Positions 8,905 through 16,460 of a stretch of DNA of 64,000 nt are shown here, in pieces (position 1 is the stretch's first letter; every line of letters begins with the position of its first letter). Location of the stretch: NCBI RefSeq assembly GCF_000244915.1, contig NZ_CM001442.1, forward strand, positions 2,852,001 through 2,916,000. Direction: 5' to 3'. The notes under the pieces were generated by a model. It was not told the origin of the DNA. It searched no databases and saw only the letters and a list, made by a program, of their open reading frames with translations. A program made the translations under genes and the position numbers. Source of the stretch: Bradyrhizobium sp. WSM471 (GTDB taxonomy: Bacteria > Pseudomonadota > Alphaproteobacteria > Rhizobiales > Xanthobacteraceae).

Positions 8905-9609
8905 ATGTTGAACTCAAGCAAGCCGACATTGGGCGTCATCAGCGCCGAACCCGGGCCGATCGAGCTCGACTGGCCTGCCACCGCGCTCCTCATCATCGAC
9001 ATGCAGCGCGACTTCATGGAGCCCGGCGGCTTCGGCGAGACGCTCGGCAACGACGTCAGCCAGCTCGCGCGCGCGGTGAAGCCGATCGGTGCCGTGCTGA
9101 AGGCCGCGCGGGATACCGGCATGCTGGTGATCCACACGCGGGAGGGCCATCTGCCCGATCTCTCCGACGCGCCGCCGGCGAAAATCGAGCGCGGCGCGCC
9201 ATCCTTGCGCATCGGCGACCCCGGTCCGATGGGACGCATTCTCATTCGCGGCGAGGCCGGCCACGACATCATCCCGGAGCTCTATCCGCTCGACAGCGAG
9301 ATCGTGGTCGACAAGCCCGGCAAGGGCGCGTTCTACGCCACCGAGCTCACCGACGTGCTGGAGAAATACGGCATCGAGAATCTGCTGGTGTGCGGCGTCA
9401 CCACCGAAGTGTGCGTCAACACCACCGTGCGCGAGGCCAACGACCGCGGCTATCGCTGCGTCGTCATCTCGGACGGCTGCGCGTCCTACTTTCCCGAGTT
9501 TCATGAGATGGGCCTGAAAATGATCAAGGCCCAGGGCGGCATCTTCGGCTGGGTCGCAAGCTCAGCCGCGGTTCTGGAGGCGATGAAGACTTCAAACATT
9601 CCAGCTTAG
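8905..9609 (+). CDS. Isochorismatase-like cysteine amidohydrolase (biuret hydrolase-like)
   Basis: 234 residues from ATG 8905, which has GAGG at 8891-8894 in front; an upstream in-frame start at 8839 lies before the predicted transcript start and is rejected. The catalytic triad of the cysteine hydrolase family is visible: Asp32 in LIIDMQRDF, a Lys in VDKPGKGAF (137 or 140) and Cys170 in [12 protein letters not shown]. Spacing and flanking motifs resemble biuret amidohydrolase and related enzymes that release ammonia or carbamoyl groups. A sigma-54 promoter and a nucleobase-type permease ten bases downstream point to use of a nitrogen-rich compound as nitrogen source. Biuret itself is only one candidate; ureido acids or ring-opened pyrimidines are others. 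Confidence 0.85.
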   Translation: MLNSSKPTLGVISAEPGPIELDWPATALLIIDMQRDFMEPGGFGETLGNDVSQLARAVKPIGAVLKAARDTGMLVIHTREGHLPDLSDAPPAKIERGAPSLRIGDPGPMGRILIRGEAGHDIIPELYPLDSEIVVDKPGKGAFYATELTDVLEKYGIENLLVCGVTTEVCVNTTVREANDRGYRCVVISDGCASYFPEFHEMGLKMIKAQGGIFGWVASSAAVLEAMKTSNIPA

Positions 9610-9619
9610 GGGCATCACC

Positions 9620-11275
9620 ATGAGCACAAGCACGACGGGGACGGCCGGCACCTCCGAGTTCAAGCCGGCACTATGGACACCGGGCGACTGGAACGCGTTT
9701 TTCGGCTTCGGCACCAACATCCTCGTCAACATGCTGGTGCTCACGGGCCTGTTGCGCTTCGTCCTGAAGATGCCTGACAGTCTCGTGTTCGGCCGCATCC
9801 TTCCCGCACTCGGGTTGATGATGTGCCTTTCCACTTTCTACTACGCATACCTCGCTTATCGTCTGGCGCAGAAGACCGGCCGCAACGACGTCTGTGCGCT
9901 GCCCTCGGGCGTCAGCGTGCCGCACATGTTCATCGTCACCTTCGTGATCATGCTGCCGATCACGATCAAGACCGGAGATCCGCTCAAGGGCTGGTCGGCT
10001 GGCCTGGTCTGGGTGTTCTTCCAGAGCTTCATCCTGATGATCGGCGGTTTCATTGCGCCTTTCATTCGAAAAATCACACCGCGCGCGGCGCTGCTGGGTA
10101 CGCTCGCCGGCGTCTCCGTCACCTTCATCTCGATGCGACCGGCGCTCGAAATGTACATGACGCCGCAGATCGGCCTGGTCTGCTTCGCCATCATCCTGGT
10201 GAGCTGGTTCGGCGGCGTGAAATATCCAAAGAGCATTCCAGCGGGCCTGATCGCGATCGCAGTCGGGATGGTCATCGCCTGGGGCTCGAACCTGTTCGGG
10301 CTCAATCTGGGTGGATTGAGCATCAAGGGCGTCGGTGACGCCTTTGCGAGTTTCGGCTTCTCGGTGCCGATCCCCGCCGTTGGCTACGTCTTCTCCGGAT
10401 TCGAATTCCTTGGCGTCATCCTGGTCACCGCCATTCCCTTCGGCATCTACGACCTTGTCGAGGCCATGGACAATGTCGAGAGCGCGGAAGCCGCTGGCGA
10501 CGAATATCCGACCACGCGCGTGCTCACGGCCGATGGCGTCGTCAGCCTGATCGGCTGCCTGATGGGAAACCCCTTCATTAACGCCGTCTATATCGGCCAT
10601 CCCGGCTGGAAGGCGATGGGCGGCCGGATCGGCTACTCGGCCGCGACCGGCATCATGGTGGTCGTGCTGGCGTGGTTCGGCATCATCCCGGTGCTACTGG
10701 CGCTGGTGCCGGTCGTCGCGATCTCGCCGATCCTGCTCTATATCGGCATGCTCATCGGCGCACAGGCATTCCAGACCACGCCGGTCAAGCATGCACCCGC
10801 GGTCGTGCTGGCGCTGACGCCGCATCTGGCCGCGTGGGCCAAGCTCCAGATCGACACCATGTTGGGCTCGACCATGAACGCGGCTGCGACCGTCGGCGGA
10901 ATGGCCGCCGACAAGGCCGACGCGGTCAAGGCTGCCGCGATCGCAGCACTGCCGCAGCAGGGCGTGTTCTATCACGGGTTAGAAGTGATGGGCGGCGGCT
11001 CCATCCTCGGCGGCCTGATCCTGGGTGCGATCGGCGTCTTCATCATCGAGCGTGACTTCGAGAAGGCCTCGGCGTTTGCGCTGGTTGGTGCGGTCCTGAC
11101 CTACTTTGGCTTCATGCACGGCGAAGCCGTCGGCATCGGCGGCGGCTTTGGCGTCACGCCAGCGGTCGCGTTCGCCTATGCCGCGATGGCCGCCGGTCTG
11201 TTCGCGGCCAGCAAGCTCGGCGCGAGCGAGCCCTACATGCCGCATGCGGACATGCACGCGGCACCGGCGGAGTAG
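9620..11275 (+). CDS. NCS2/AzgA-like nucleobase or related permease
   Basis: 551 residues with about 12 hydrophobic segments and family-type blocks such as TGRNDVCALPSGVS, MDNVESAEAAGDEYPTTRV and GNPFINAVYIGHPGWKAMGGR. These match NCS2/AzgA-type xanthine-uracil-adenine permeases rather than sugar or amino-acid carriers. It starts ten bases after the amidohydrolase and must share its sigma-54 promoter. The pair would import and hydrolyse the same nitrogen compound. The insert AAATVGGMAADKADAVKAAA (about 415-434) is a soluble loop. The stop codon abuts the stop of the convergent ABC permease gene with no gap, so no terminator separates the two operons. Confidence 0.85.
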   Translation: MSTSTTGTAGTSEFKPALWTPGDWNAFFGFGTNILVNMLVLTGLLRFVLKMPDSLVFGRILPALGLMMCLSTFYYAYLAYRLAQKTGRNDVCALPSGVSVPHMFIVTFVIMLPITIKTGDPLKGWSAGLVWVFFQSFILMIGGFIAPFIRKITPRAALLGTLAGVSVTFISMRPALEMYMTPQIGLVCFAIILVSWFGGVKYPKSIPAGLIAIAVGMVIAWGSNLFGLNLGGLSIKGVGDAFASFGFSVPIPAVGYVFSGFEFLGVILVTAIPFGIYDLVEAMDNVESAEAAGDEYPTTRVLTADGVVSLIGCLMGNPFINAVYIGHPGWKAMGGRIGYSAATGIMVVVLAWFGIIPVLLALVPVVAISPILLYIGMLIGAQAFQTTPVKHAPAVVLALTPHLAAWAKLQIDTMLGSTMNAAATVGGMAADKADAVKAAAIAALPQQGVFYHGLEVMGGGSILGGLILGAIGVFIIERDFEKASAFALVGAVLTYFGFMHGEAVGIGGGFGVTPAVAFAYAAMAAGLFAASKLGASEPYMPHADMHAAPAE

Positions 11276-12100
11276 CTACCCGCCCTTGACGGCACCAGCG
11301 GTGAGCCCGGCGACGATCTGTCGCTGGGCGAACACCGTGAGCAGCAGCACCGGGAGGGTGACGATCAGCGCGGCGGCCGCGAGCGGCCCCCAGCTCAACT
11401 GGTCGAATGAGATCATGTTGTAGACCGCGACCGGCAAAGTGCGTGTCTCGCGTCCGGCCAGCACGATGCCGAAGACAAAGTTGTTCCAGGAGAAGATCAC
11501 GGCCAGGATGAAGGCGACGGCGATGCCGGGCTTGGCGATCGGCAGCGCGACATGGCGGAAGACCTGCCAGCGCGTGGCGCCGTCGATGAACGCGGCTTCT
11601 TCCAGCTCCATCGGCGTCGTCTCGAAATAGCCGATCATGATCCAGATCACGATCGGCACCGTGACCACGAGGTGGATGATGATCTGCGGCACCAGCGTGC
11701 CGAGCAGTCCCAGCCACTGGAACATGAGAAACAGCGGGATCAGATAGGACAATCCCGGCGTGATACGGGCGATCAGGATCACGATCGCGGATTTGTGCGC
11801 GGCCATCCGCGCGATGCCGTAGCCGGCGGGAACGCCGACGAGCAGCGCAAGCAACGTCGCGCTGCCGGTCACGATCAGGCTGTTGATGAAATAGGTCAGG
11901 AAGCGGTTGGAGGCGAGCACGTCGGCATAGTTCTTCCAGGCGATATGCTCGGGAATGAACACCGGCGGATAGGCGGCATTGTCGATCTCGAATTTGAGCG
12001 ACAGCGACAGCATCCAGAGGAAGAACAGGATTGCCGGGGACACGATGACGAACACCGAGAACCACAGGCCGATCTTGCCGATGATTTGCCTTGGAGTCAT
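11276..12100 (-). CDS. Sugar ABC transporter permease, MalG/UgpE type
   Basis: About 274 residues with six membrane segments. The inner-membrane ABC permease loop EEAAFIDGATRWQVFRHVALPIAKPG matches the EAA motif contacting the ATPase. The start is set at ATG 12100, which overlaps the previous stop as ATGA; an in-frame ATG at 12124 lies inside the upstream gene. It is the last gene of a three-gene operon (binding protein, MalF-like, MalG-like). No ATP-binding subunit follows, because the next gene is convergent. It presumably shares a multitasking MsmK/UgpC-type ATPase from elsewhere. The sugar substrate is unknown. Confidence 0.88.
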   Translation of the reverse strand: MTPRQIIGKIGLWFSVFVIVSPAILFFLWMLSLSLKFEIDNAAYPPVFIPEHIAWKNYADVLASNRFLTYFINSLIVTGSATLLALLVGVPAGYGIARMAAHKSAIVILIARITPGLSYLIPLFLMFQWLGLLGTLVPQIIIHLVVTVPIVIWIMIGYFETTPMELEEAAFIDGATRWQVFRHVALPIAKPGIAVAFILAVIFSWNNFVFGIVLAGRETRTLPVAVYNMISFDQLSWGPLAAAALIVTLPVLLLTVFAQRQIVAGLTAGAVKGG

Positions 12101-13035
12101 GTGCCGCTCGCGATCTCGGTCCACAGCATGCGCTGGCGCGCGTAGAGCATCATCGCCGCGAGCAGAACGATCAGCAGGAAAAACACCACAGCGATCGCCG
12201 AGCCGTAGCCGAGGTCGTAATAGGAGAAGGCGACGCTGTAGAGATAGATGTTGATCGTCTCCGACGCCGATCCCGGTCCGCCCTGGGTGATTGCGAAAAT
12301 GATGTCGAAGCTCTTCACGGCGTCGATCATGCGGATCATGCCGGCGATGAACAGGAACGGCATGATCAGCGGCAGGGTGATGAATCGGAATACCTGCCAG
12401 AGGCTGGCGCCATCGATCTGTGCACTTTCATAAGGCTCGCTCGGAATCGCGGCCAGGCCGCCGAGCACGATCAGCATGACCAGCGGGGTCCATTGCCAGG
12501 TCTCGACCAGCACCAGCGAGGGAATGACGGTCGCGGGATGAAACACCCAGAGCTGCGCTGGGATTCCGACCAGCGACAGCAGATAGTTCAGCACGCCGAG
12601 CTGCGGGTGGAACATCATGGTCCAGACCAGCGCGATCGCCACCGGCGTCGCCATCATCGGCATGATGAAAACGCCGCGCAGAAAGCCGCGGCCTGGGAAT
12701 TTCCGGTGAAACACCACGGCCGCAAACGTGCCGAGCACAAGCGGCAGCAGCACGGAGAGTACGGTGTAGACCAGTGTATGTCCGATGGCCTCAATGAAGC
12801 GGGGATCGCTCGTCAGCCGCAGATAATTGGACAGTCCAACGAAGGTGGTTGACGAGCCGACCTTCCACTCGTTCAGGCTCATCCAGATCGTGAAGACCCA
12901 CGGGAAGATGATGATGGCGAGCACGACGATGAGCGCCGGCACCACGAACGGCCAGTAGGACGGCGGCCGCAACTCCTTCTCCGGCGCGGCATCTGACGGT
13001 GCCGCTGCCGGATTAGCCTGTATGATCGCACTCAC
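12097..13035 (-). CDS. Sugar ABC transporter permease, MalF/UgpA type
   Basis: 312 residues from GTG 13035, which overlaps the stop of the binding-protein gene (GTGA) and has AAAAGG just upstream. A longer open frame to 13716 is a shadow of the binding-protein gene. Six or so membrane segments are visible and the EAA loop reads YESAQIDGASLWQVFRFITLPL. The N-terminus (about 1-25) is a short cytoplasmic Ala/Pro-rich tail before the first membrane segment PFVVPALIVVLAIIIF. It forms the translocation channel with the downstream MalG-like protein and receives substrate from the upstream Tat-exported binding protein. Overlapping genes imply coupled translation. Confidence 0.88.
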   Translation of the reverse strand: MSAIIQANPAAAPSDAAPEKELRPPSYWPFVVPALIVVLAIIIFPWVFTIWMSLNEWKVGSSTTFVGLSNYLRLTSDPRFIEAIGHTLVYTVLSVLLPLVLGTFAAVVFHRKFPGRGFLRGVFIMPMMATPVAIALVWTMMFHPQLGVLNYLLSLVGIPAQLWVFHPATVIPSLVLVETWQWTPLVMLIVLGGLAAIPSEPYESAQIDGASLWQVFRFITLPLIMPFLFIAGMIRMIDAVKSFDIIFAITQGGPGSASETINIYLYSVAFSYYDLGYGSAIAVVFFLLIVLLAAMMLYARQRMLWTEIASGT

Positions 13036-14357
13036 GCCTTTTCGCTGCGCTCCAGGATTGGCCGGTACTGCTCGTGGGCCTTTTTCAACTCTGTCGCGGG
13101 ATCGGCGCCGGCAAGGGTTGCGGTGATCGCCGCGCCAACGAGATCGCGGAATTCGGCGACCGGAATCACGACGGGCAGGCCTAGCTTGCTGATCTTGGCG
13201 GAATCGATCACCGACTGCAGCCACTCCTTGGGCATCTTCACGCCGTTCTGGATCTCGGCATCGCCAAGGATCGAGTTGCGGAACGGCACGCCGCCGCCGG
13301 CTTGCAACAGCCGGGCGCCTTGCGTTTTCGACACCACCCATTGGCAGAGCAGATAGGCGGCTTCCTTGTTCTTGCTCGCCGCGGCGATGCCGATGCCGTC
13401 GCCATAGGTCGCTGAATATTGTCCCTTCGGACCGGCCGGCACGACGGTGTAGCCGACCTTGCCGACCACGCGCGAGGCCGCCGGGTCTTCCAGCGGCGGC
13501 GCCCAGCCGACGCCGTCGATCCACATCGCCGAACGTCCTTGCGTGAACGAGGCCATCGACTCCATCCAGTTGAAGCCGGCGACGCCGGGCGGAGCGACTT
13601 TCGTCAACAATGTCTGATAGAGCTTGGTTGCAGCAATGGCTTCCGGACCGTCGGTCAGGATGTTGCCCTTCGCATCGAGGAATTCGCCGCCATAGTCGAG
13701 AAAGAAGTTGGTCCACAACGTCATGTTGGCGTTGCGCAGGCCGCGTCCGACAAAGCCGTAGGTGCCTTCCTTGGCATCGGTGAGCTTTTCGGCGGCCGCG
13801 ACCATCTCGTCGAGGGTCTTGGGGACGGCGACGCCCTTCTTCTGGAACAGCTCCTTGTTGTAATAGAGGATGAAATAGTCGACCGACCAGGGCAGCGACA
13901 GCATCTGGCCCTTGTCGTTCTTGGCGTATTGCAGGCCGGCGGCCGAGAAATCGCTCTCCACGAGATCGGGCGCGGTCAGCGTCGGGTCCTTCATGTAAGG
14001 CGTGAGGTCGGCGAGCCAGCCGCCTTTCTCAAATTGCCGTTTCTGCACGTGATAGCTGAGATGGACGACGTCGAAGCTCGGCCGGCCCGAGGTGAGCTCG
14101 ATCACGACCTTCTGGCGCTGCTGCTGCTCGGGAATCTGCTCCGCCTCCACCTGGATGCCGGTGAGCTCGGTAAACTCCTTGACGTATTTTTGCAGGTTGT
14201 CGCCGCGCGGGCCCTTGGCGAGGATCACCTCTAGCTTGGTCCCGGCGTATTTCTTCCAGTTCACCTCCGCGCGGGCTGGCAATCCCGTCAGGCCGAGCGC
14301 GCCAGCTGCGGCAGTGCCCGTCAAGAGCGTACGACGCGAAATCTGATGGTAAGCCAC
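13032..14357 (-). CDS. Sugar ABC transporter extracellular binding protein, Tat-exported
   Basis: 441 residues starting at GTG 14357 with VAYHQISRRTLLTGTAAAGA, a twin-arginine signal ending near LPARA. The mature part is a family-1 solute-binding protein, with sites such as SLPWSVDYFILYYNKELFQKKG and FVGRGLRNANMTLWTNFF, the type that binds oligosaccharides or polyols. A strong ribosome site GGGAGG lies just upstream but inside a perfect hairpin (see 14359-14398). It is the first gene of a three-gene operon with two permeases. Tat export suggests folding in the cytoplasm before transport. The substrate cannot be read from the sequence. Confidence 0.88.
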   Translation of the reverse strand: MAYHQISRRTLLTGTAAAGALGLTGLPARAEVNWKKYAGTKLEVILAKGPRGDNLQKYVKEFTELTGIQVEAEQIPEQQQRQKVVIELTSGRPSFDVVHLSYHVQKRQFEKGGWLADLTPYMKDPTLTAPDLVESDFSAAGLQYAKNDKGQMLSLPWSVDYFILYYNKELFQKKGVAVPKTLDEMVAAAEKLTDAKEGTYGFVGRGLRNANMTLWTNFFLDYGGEFLDAKGNILTDGPEAIAATKLYQTLLTKVAPPGVAGFNWMESMASFTQGRSAMWIDGVGWAPPLEDPAASRVVGKVGYTVVPAGPKGQYSATYGDGIGIAAASKNKEAAYLLCQWVVSKTQGARLLQAGGGVPFRNSILGDAEIQNGVKMPKEWLQSVIDSAKISKLGLPVVIPVAEFRDLVGAAITATLAGADPATELKKAHEQYRPILERSEKA

Positions 14358-14358
14358 T

Positions 14359-14398
14359 GTATCCCTCCCGGATGACTCGTTTTGTTTGGGAGGGATAC
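14359..14398 (-). promoter_or_regulatory. Hairpin that buries the ribosome-binding site of the sugar-binding-protein gene
   Basis: On the transcribed strand GTATCCCTCCC (14398-14388) is followed after 18 bases by its exact complement GGGAGGGATAC (14369-14359), then A and the GTG start. The second arm contains the Shine-Dalgarno sequence GGGAGG. Folded, the 11-base-pair stem would block ribosome access, so this could be a translational switch. A long DNA operator is the alternative. Confidence 0.55.
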
Positions 14399-14438
14399 TA
14401 GCGGCCGTGCCGCGCGTGCCTAGCCCTAATCTGACGGA

Positions 14439-15218
14439 TCACGGCCGCACGGCCGGCGTCTCCATCAGCAGGCCGCGCGCCCGCGACATCAGGTAGAGCT
14501 CGAGCGCGACCAGGTCGGGTGCGCCGTAATCATAGGCTTGGGCGCGGACGCCGGTCATGCAACTGCGAAGCCGGCGCTCCAGCGATCCCAGCGTTTGCCA
14601 TTCCAGGCGATAGAGCGGGTAGCCGGTCGGCTGTCCTTGCGTGATCGGCGCGCCGGCGAGGCGCTTGTCAAAGTTGTCGTCGTGGCAATTGGCGCAGGCG
14701 AGGTTGAGCTGGCCTTCGCGCTGCATGAAGAGGTTGCGCCCTTGCTCAACGAAGGGTTTTAGTTGTGGATCGCCGCCAGCCGTGATCGCGGTGCCGCGCG
14801 ATTGGTGCGCGACGAAGGCGGACAGGGCCAGCAGGTCGCGGCTCTCGTAGGGGAGCGCCGTTGCCTGCTGATGATTGCTGCGGCAGAGATTGATGCGCTG
14901 GTCGAGCGTGACGGGGCGCGCCAGCGCCTTGTCGAACGCCGGATAGCGCGCGGCGACGCCTTTCATGCTGCGGCGTGCATCGCCATGGCAGTCAGCGCAG
15001 GCCTTGTCGGCACTGCCGGTCCTCTTCGTCCACAACGCCTCGCCGTCGAGCACGAACAGCATGCCGGGATTCGAGGTGTCGTCATCCTGCATCGCGCGCG
15101 TGTCGGGCCCCATGAACGAATAGCCGGAGCGGCGCGCGTCCGGCGGAATCTCGCCGGCGAGCAGGGCAGGGCCGGTGGCGAGGAGCGCCGCGGCCGCTAT
15201 CGCGCGCCAAAAACTCAT
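14439..15218 (-). CDS. soxA: SoxA, di-haem cytochrome of the thiosulfate-oxidising SoxAX complex
   Basis: 259 residues from ATG 15218, overlapping the soxZ stop as ATGA. A signal peptide (about 1-22) precedes two haem sites, C74-A-D-C77-H78 and C175-A-N-C178-H179. Further cysteines at 112 and 220 (SCMTGVRAQ) fit the axial cysteine ligands of SoxA, C220 being the one that becomes a persulfide. SoxAX joins thiosulfate to the SoxY cysteine in the periplasm. It is the last gene of the order soxF-soxX-soxY-soxZ-soxA. The hydrolase gene soxB and soxCD are not in the window. Confidence 0.93.
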   Translation of the reverse strand: MSFWRAIAAAALLATGPALLAGEIPPDARRSGYSFMGPDTRAMQDDDTSNPGMLFVLDGEALWTKRTGSADKACADCHGDARRSMKGVAARYPAFDKALARPVTLDQRINLCRSNHQQATALPYESRDLLALSAFVAHQSRGTAITAGGDPQLKPFVEQGRNLFMQREGQLNLACANCHDDNFDKRLAGAPITQGQPTGYPLYRLEWQTLGSLERRLRSCMTGVRAQAYDYGAPDLVALELYLMSRARGLLMETPAVRP

Positions 15219-15532
15219 TCGACCGTGATCGACGCCGATGCGCTGGACGAATAGCCGTTGTCCCCGATCCATTCGAACTCGAACTCGCCGCTGTCCTTCG
15301 CGACCGTGAAGAACGACAGATAGGGATTGGCCGCGATCGCAGGAAAGAGATCGGCGCGAAAAATCTCGGTGCCGTTGTAGCGGCACGTAAAGCTCGTGAT
15401 GATGTCGCGCGGCACCAGCGCGCCGTCCGCCGTGTGGCGGAAGCCGGTCTCCATGATGTGCGAGGTCAACGTGCGGATCTCGATGATTTCGCCGCGCCTG
15501 GCCTTCGCCGGAACGTTGATGAGCGCGGCCAT
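15215..15532 (-). CDS. soxZ: SoxZ, sulfur-carrier partner of SoxY
   Basis: 105 residues from ATG 15532, overlapping the soxY stop by one base; a longer open frame to 16027 lies over soxY. It has the short all-beta fold typical of SoxZ, with PAKARRGEIIEIRTLTSHIMETGFR near the start and FTVAKDSGEFEFEWIGDNG near the end. SoxZ has no signal peptide of its own and is exported by the Tat system bound to SoxY, which here carries a twin-arginine signal. SoxYZ carries the sulfur intermediates through the Sox cycle. Confidence 0.93.
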   Translation of the reverse strand: MAALINVPAKARRGEIIEIRTLTSHIMETGFRHTADGALVPRDIITSFTCRYNGTEIFRADLFPAIAANPYLSFFTVAKDSGEFEFEWIGDNGYSSSASASITVE

Positions 15533-15999
15533 TAATTCATCTCCTCGGTGCAGGCGGCCAGCGTCACGACGATTTCGGTCGTGACCTGCCAGAACGTGTC
15601 GTCGGAAAGACGCGCGATCGCCACCACCTTCTGGGTGTCCGCAAGGCGAATCCGGGTCGAGACCTGGGCGCGGCCGGAGGACGGGCCGAGATGGAAGTTG
15701 CCGATGTTCGGCTGCGGGTTCTTCTCGTTGAAGACGTGGATGCTCTTGACGTAGTCGTTCGCCGTCATCGGGCTCGCGACGCTCACGGTCAGCGGCACCG
15801 TGTTGCCGTTCTCGACCAGCGGCGGAATGTCGAGCTTCACCTTGCCGGTGCGGACAGGTGCTTCGCCGACGACGTTGCGGATCGCGGCGGTGAGCATCGC
15901 CGGTGTCGCCCCGAGCGGCCGCAGCGTGACGATCGGGATCGTCCCGGCGAACGTCACGCTTCCGGCGAGATTTAGGAATTGTCGTCGCGTGGTTGGCAT
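15532..15999 (-). CDS. soxY: SoxY-type sulfur carrier with a non-standard C-terminus
   Basis: 155 residues with a twin-arginine signal (TTRRQFLNLAGSVTFAG) and a SoxY-type immunoglobulin-like domain containing VASPMTANDYVKSIHVFNEKNP. In known SoxY proteins the swinging arm ends in GGCGG and its cysteine carries thiosulfate and sulfide. Here the end reads VTLAACTEEMN. A cysteine is kept at position 150, but the flanking glycines are replaced and four residues follow it instead of two. It may still function as the carrier with altered partner docking, or belong to a variant Sox system. Position between soxX and soxZ supports the assignment. Confidence 0.88.
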   Translation of the reverse strand: MPTTRRQFLNLAGSVTFAGTIPIVTLRPLGATPAMLTAAIRNVVGEAPVRTGKVKLDIPPLVENGNTVPLTVSVASPMTANDYVKSIHVFNEKNPQPNIGNFHLGPSSGRAQVSTRIRLADTQKVVAIARLSDDTFWQVTTEIVVTLAACTEEMN

Positions 16000-16007
16000 G
16001 AACAGTC

Positions 16008-16460
16008 CTAGTCCCGAAGCGTTGCAAGAAAAGCCACGATGTCCTCGATCTCGGCGGCGGACAAGATCGGTTTGCCGACGAAATTTCGCCCGACCCGCAC
16101 GAGGTGGTCGTTGCGATAATAGGACGGCATGATGGTCTCGGGGTTTAAACGCGCTGCATCGACCAGTCGAAGCCGCAACTGGCTTACCGTCCAGCGGTTC
16201 CCCGCACCCGAAAGGTCAGGCGCGAGGTCGCCCTGGAACCGGGTCTCCGAGAATGGGCCGGAATGGCACAGGATGCAGGCTGTCGTGCGCGCGAGCACCA
16301 GCGCGCGCCCGCGCGCGGCATCGCCGGGCGCGCCGGTGAGCGATTCCGCGATGCCGTCGCCGGCGATGTTGTAGGGCAGGAGCTCCTCGGCTCCCACATG
16401 GCAGGCGAAGGCGCAACTGGCGGCGATCAGAGCTGCGATATGGACCGATGCCTTAGCCAA
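16008..16460 (-). CDS. soxX: SoxX, mono-haem cytochrome c of SoxAX
   Basis: About 150 residues if translation starts at TTG 16460, where a signal peptide begins directly (AKASVHIAALIAASCAFACHVGAEE). The open frame runs to an ATG at 16535, but that would put an Arg-rich extension before the signal and overlap soxF by 83 bases. One haem site C62-I-L-C65-H66 is present, with a probable Met ligand in ETIMPSYYR. SoxX donates or accepts electrons with SoxA in the periplasm. The preferred start overlaps the soxF stop by eight bases, implying coupled translation. The choice of TTG is inference; the gene identity is firm. Confidence 0.88.
   Translation of the reverse strand: MAKASVHIAALIAASCAFACHVGAEELLPYNIAGDGIAESLTGAPGDAARGRALVLARTTACILCHSGPFSETRFQGDLAPDLSGAGNRWTVSQLRLRLVDAARLNPETIMPSYYRNDHLVRVGRNFVGKPILSAAEIEDIVAFLATLRD

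Noticed and set aside
12097..13716. 539-codon version of the MalF-like permease
   Set aside because: The first 227 codons overlap the binding-protein gene in another frame and are Arg-rich shadow sequence; the GTG at 13035 with a GTGA overlap is the natural start.
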